In this document: positions 15,541-17,613 of the stretch, piece after piece | Layout: each line of letters starts with the position of its first letter | Numbering within the stretch: the stretch's first letter is position 1 | Notes under the pieces: generated by a model | Database searches by the model: none | The model's input: the letters and a program-made list of their open reading frames with translations, nothing else | Told to the model about the DNA's origin: nothing | Origin: Deltaproteobacteria bacterium | Lineage (GTDB): Bacteria; Myxococcota_A; JAADFL01 | NCBI GenBank assembly: GCA_013152945.1 | Contig: JAADFL010000182.1 | Span: 1 to 17,613, forward strand | Length of the DNA stretch: 17,613 nucleotides | Reading direction: 5' to 3' | Program-made: the position numbers and the translations under genes

Positions 15541-17613
15541 ATGTGCAGGATGTATCGGATGAAAGTAATGTCGTCTCTCTTGACAATCATTGCAGCAATG
15601 CTGTTTTCCGGTTCCATTGTTGCAGAAGAAGGCATGTGGACCTTTGACAATCCGCCGTTGAAAGCCCTGTCCAAGAAGTATGGCTTTGTGCCTGATGCCA
15701 AGTGGCTTGAGCACGTGAGGCTCTCTGTAGTCAGGTTCAGGGACGGGGGCTCGGGTTCCTTTGTCAGTCCCAACGGCTTGGTGCTCACGAATCACCACGT
15801 GGCTGTGGGCCAGCTTCAGAAGATGTCGGACAAGAAGCACGACTATGTAAAGAAAGGTTTTTACGCCCGCGTATACAAGGATGAGATCAAGTGTCCGGAC
15901 CTTGAACTCAATAAACTTGAATCCATGAAGGAAGTAACTTCCAGGATAATGTCTGTTGCCAAGGGAAAGACAGGTGAGGACGCGATAAAGGCCAGGAGGG
16001 CGGAACAGGCCCGCATATCAAAAGAAGCAGAGGACAAGACCGGGCTCGAGTGTGAGGTTGTCGATTTTTACCAGGGTGGCGAATACTGGCTTTATTGCTA
16101 CAAGAAATATACTGACGTTAGGTTGGTTTTTGCACCAGAGAGACAGGCGGCGTACTTTGGCGGCGATCACGACAATTTCACGTACCCGAGGTACGACCTG
16201 GATTTCTCATTGTTCAGGGTGTACGAAAATGGAAAGCCGATTCATCCCAAGCATTATCTAAAGTGGAATACCAGGGGAGCCAAGAAGGGGGAACTCGTTT
16301 TTATAGTCGGCCACCCGGGGCGAACACAGAGGCTGTACACAACAGAGGAACTGGAAATGGACAGAGATGAATCCTTCCCGCTAAAAATAGATTATTTCAA
16401 CCGTTCTATTCGTGCCATGGAAGATTACAGCAAGAGAGGCAAGGAGGAAAAGCGCCGGGCGCTGGTGCGAATATTCTACTTGAGAAACTCGAAGAAGGCA
16501 TATGGGGGCATGTACAAGACGATAAAAGATCCATCTTTCATGAAAAGGCGCAGAAAGGCGGAAAGTGCATTTCGTAATGCAGTGTATTCGAATCCCAAGT
16601 TACGTGAAACTTACGGGGATCCTTGGGCCGATATTTCCCGTGTGCTTAAAAAGAACAAGGGCGAAATTACACGGCGCGTATTGCACCACTTGTGGGGATC
16701 GAACCTGGCATCAAAGGCGATCACTATCGTCAAGTTGGTGGGTGAACTCGAGAAGCCGGATTCACAGAGATTGGACGGTTTTCACGATTCCCAGCTTGCA
16801 AGGGTCAAGTTCGAGTTGTTTTCACCCGCCCCGCTATATAGGGATTTAGAGGCAGTCACATTGGAAACATCCTTGGAGTTTGCAAAGGCCCATCTGCCGA
16901 AAGGCGATCCTTTTCTGCAGGTAATAGATGGACTGGGCGATATTGAAAAGGCTGCAACAGAACTGACCTCGGGTACCAGGCTGGTTGATCCTGCTTTCCG
17001 CAGGAAACTGGTCAAGGGCGGAACCAAGGCTGTTGAAGAGTGCAAGGATCCGCTGATCGTGCTTGCAAGAAAGCTTGTTCCAATAATGGTTGCAGACGAG
17101 CACTGGACCAAGCGGAACGTGGAGAGCGTAATCACTCCTGCCAGGGAAAAGATTGGCAGGGCCAGGTTTGCCGTGTACGGCAAGGACACATACCCGGATG
17201 CAACTTTTACGTTGAGGATGACATATGGAACGGTTCGTGGATATCCAATGAACGGCACCTTGGCTCCTTACAAGACAACATTGTACGGTCTGTTCGACAG
17301 GGCGCTGGGTTTCGACAAGCTGGGCGAGTGGAGCTTGCCTGCTAGGTTCTGGAAGAAAAGGAAACGATTGGACCTTTCTACGCCCGTCAACTTTGTCTCG
17401 GATTGCGATATCATAGGCGGCAATTCAGGCTCACCGGTCATCGACCGGAAAGCCCGTCTCGTTGGGCTGGTCTTTGACGGCAACATTGAAAGCCTTGCAG
17501 GAAGGTATTTTTTCGATCCCACTGCAAACCGGGCCGTGTCGGTTCACAGCGCATATATAATCGAAGCCCTGAAAAAGCTCTATGGCGCAAGGAAATTGGT
17601 AAAAGAGCTGGAG
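15541..17613 (+). CDS. S46-family dipeptidyl-peptidase (DPP7-like), 3' end cut by window
   Basis: 691 residues are present from the ATG at 15541 (AGGAGG 11 bases upstream); no stop occurs before the window ends. S46 proteins are usually about 700-720 residues, so only a short tail is missing. An N-terminal signal peptide is followed by mature sequence from about EEGMWTFDNPP, which matches the usual S46 N-terminus. The chymotrypsin-like triad is visible: His86 in LTNHHVAV, Asp in YPRYDLDFSLFRVY (Asp221, or less likely Asp219), and Ser629 in GGNSGSPV. Eighteen residues after the Ser is Gly647 (FDGN). In P. gingivalis enzymes this position is Gly in DPP7 (hydrophobic P1) and Arg in DPP11 (acidic P1), so a DPP7-like specificity is inferred. 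It would release dipeptides from oligopeptides in the periplasm or outside. Confidence 0.93.
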   Translation, partial: MCRMYRMKVMSSLLTIIAAMLFSGSIVAEEGMWTFDNPPLKALSKKYGFVPDAKWLEHVRLSVVRFRDGGSGSFVSPNGLVLTNHHVAVGQLQKMSDKKHDYVKKGFYARVYKDEIKCPDLELNKLESMKEVTSRIMSVAKGKTGEDAIKARRAEQARISKEAEDKTGLECEVVDFYQGGEYWLYCYKKYTDVRLVFAPERQAAYFGGDHDNFTYPRYDLDFSLFRVYENGKPIHPKHYLKWNTRGAKKGELVFIVGHPGRTQRLYTTEELEMDRDESFPLKIDYFNRSIRAMEDYSKRGKEEKRRALVRIFYLRNSKKAYGGMYKTIKDPSFMKRRRKAESAFRNAVYSNPKLRETYGDPWADISRVLKKNKGEITRRVLHHLWGSNLASKAITIVKLVGELEKPDSQRLDGFHDSQLARVKFELFSPAPLYRDLEAVTLETSLEFAKAHLPKGDPFLQVIDGLGDIEKAATELTSGTRLVDPAFRRKLVKGGTKAVEECKDPLIVLARKLVPIMVADEHWTKRNVESVITPAREKIGRARFAVYGKDTYPDATFTLRMTYGTVRGYPMNGTLAPYKTTLYGLFDRALGFDKLGEWSLPARFWKKRKRLDLSTPVNFVSDCDIIGGNSGSPVIDRKARLVGLVFDGNIESLAGRYFFDPTANRAVSVHSAYIIEALKKLYGARKLVKELE

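Noticed and set aside
15262-15840. 5' extension of the zinc-ribbon reading frame to a 300-residue - strand ORF
   Set aside because: It lies antisense to the start of the S46 peptidase gene, shows no domain, and an internal ATG at 15261 has a strong ribosome binding site.

Overview
The window looks like a chromosomal segment of a Gram-negative, Myxococcota/Deltaproteobacteria-like bacterium. This is an inference from gene content, not from a marker gene. The evidence is thrombospondin-type-3 (TSP3) calcium-binding proteins, an OmpA protein with TSP3 repeats, a eukaryotic-type Ser/Thr kinase carrying a PEGA domain, an FHA protein, a MopE-like lipoprotein, secreted proteins with signal peptides, and a C-terminal sorting-like tail. 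No RNA gene, CRISPR array, insertion sequence or integrase was found.

Left part, + strand (539-5873): four closely packed genes that look like one operon. First is a protein with a Cys3His zinc knuckle and a HARE-type winged helix. Next come a secreted Ig-like/TSP3 protein, an OmpA-family outer-membrane protein with six 99-bp TSP3 repeats, and a small FHA-domain protein. Junctions are ATGA overlaps or a few bases. As given, the second and third genes are joined into one 1315-codon frame. I read this as two genes fused by a single-base frameshift near 3345-3355: the +1 frame encodes a hydrophobic sorting-like tail whose stop overlaps, as ATGA, a second start followed by a second signal peptide. 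About 110 bp of C-rich short repeats lie upstream of the operon.

Middle (5874-10385): on the - strand is a 935-residue membrane protein with two tandem kinase domains, one transmembrane helix, a PEGA domain and a Lys-rich tail. The first kinase domain lacks two canonical catalytic features. A 560-bp AT-rich divergent intergenic region separates it from a + strand stand-alone receiver protein with an atypical active site. This region holds two inverted copies of a 17-bp palindromic motif. The FHA protein, kinase and receiver could form one phosphosignalling set, but that is inferred only from proximity. A non-coding stretch with a C-rich and a G-rich repeat tract follows.

Right part: a + strand SLC13/DASS Na+-coupled anion transporter (TTG start) converges on a - strand cluster. 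In transcription order that cluster is a Gly-rich zinc-ribbon protein, a tiny putative lipoprotein and a large MopE/FG-GAP lipoprotein. Divergent from the cluster is a secreted S46 dipeptidyl-peptidase (DPP7-type pocket) with a complete catalytic triad, cut by the window end a short way before its expected C-terminus.

The shared theme is cell-surface and envelope biology: calcium- or metal-binding surface proteins, peptidoglycan anchoring, envelope-sensing kinase signalling, peptide digestion and organic-anion uptake.
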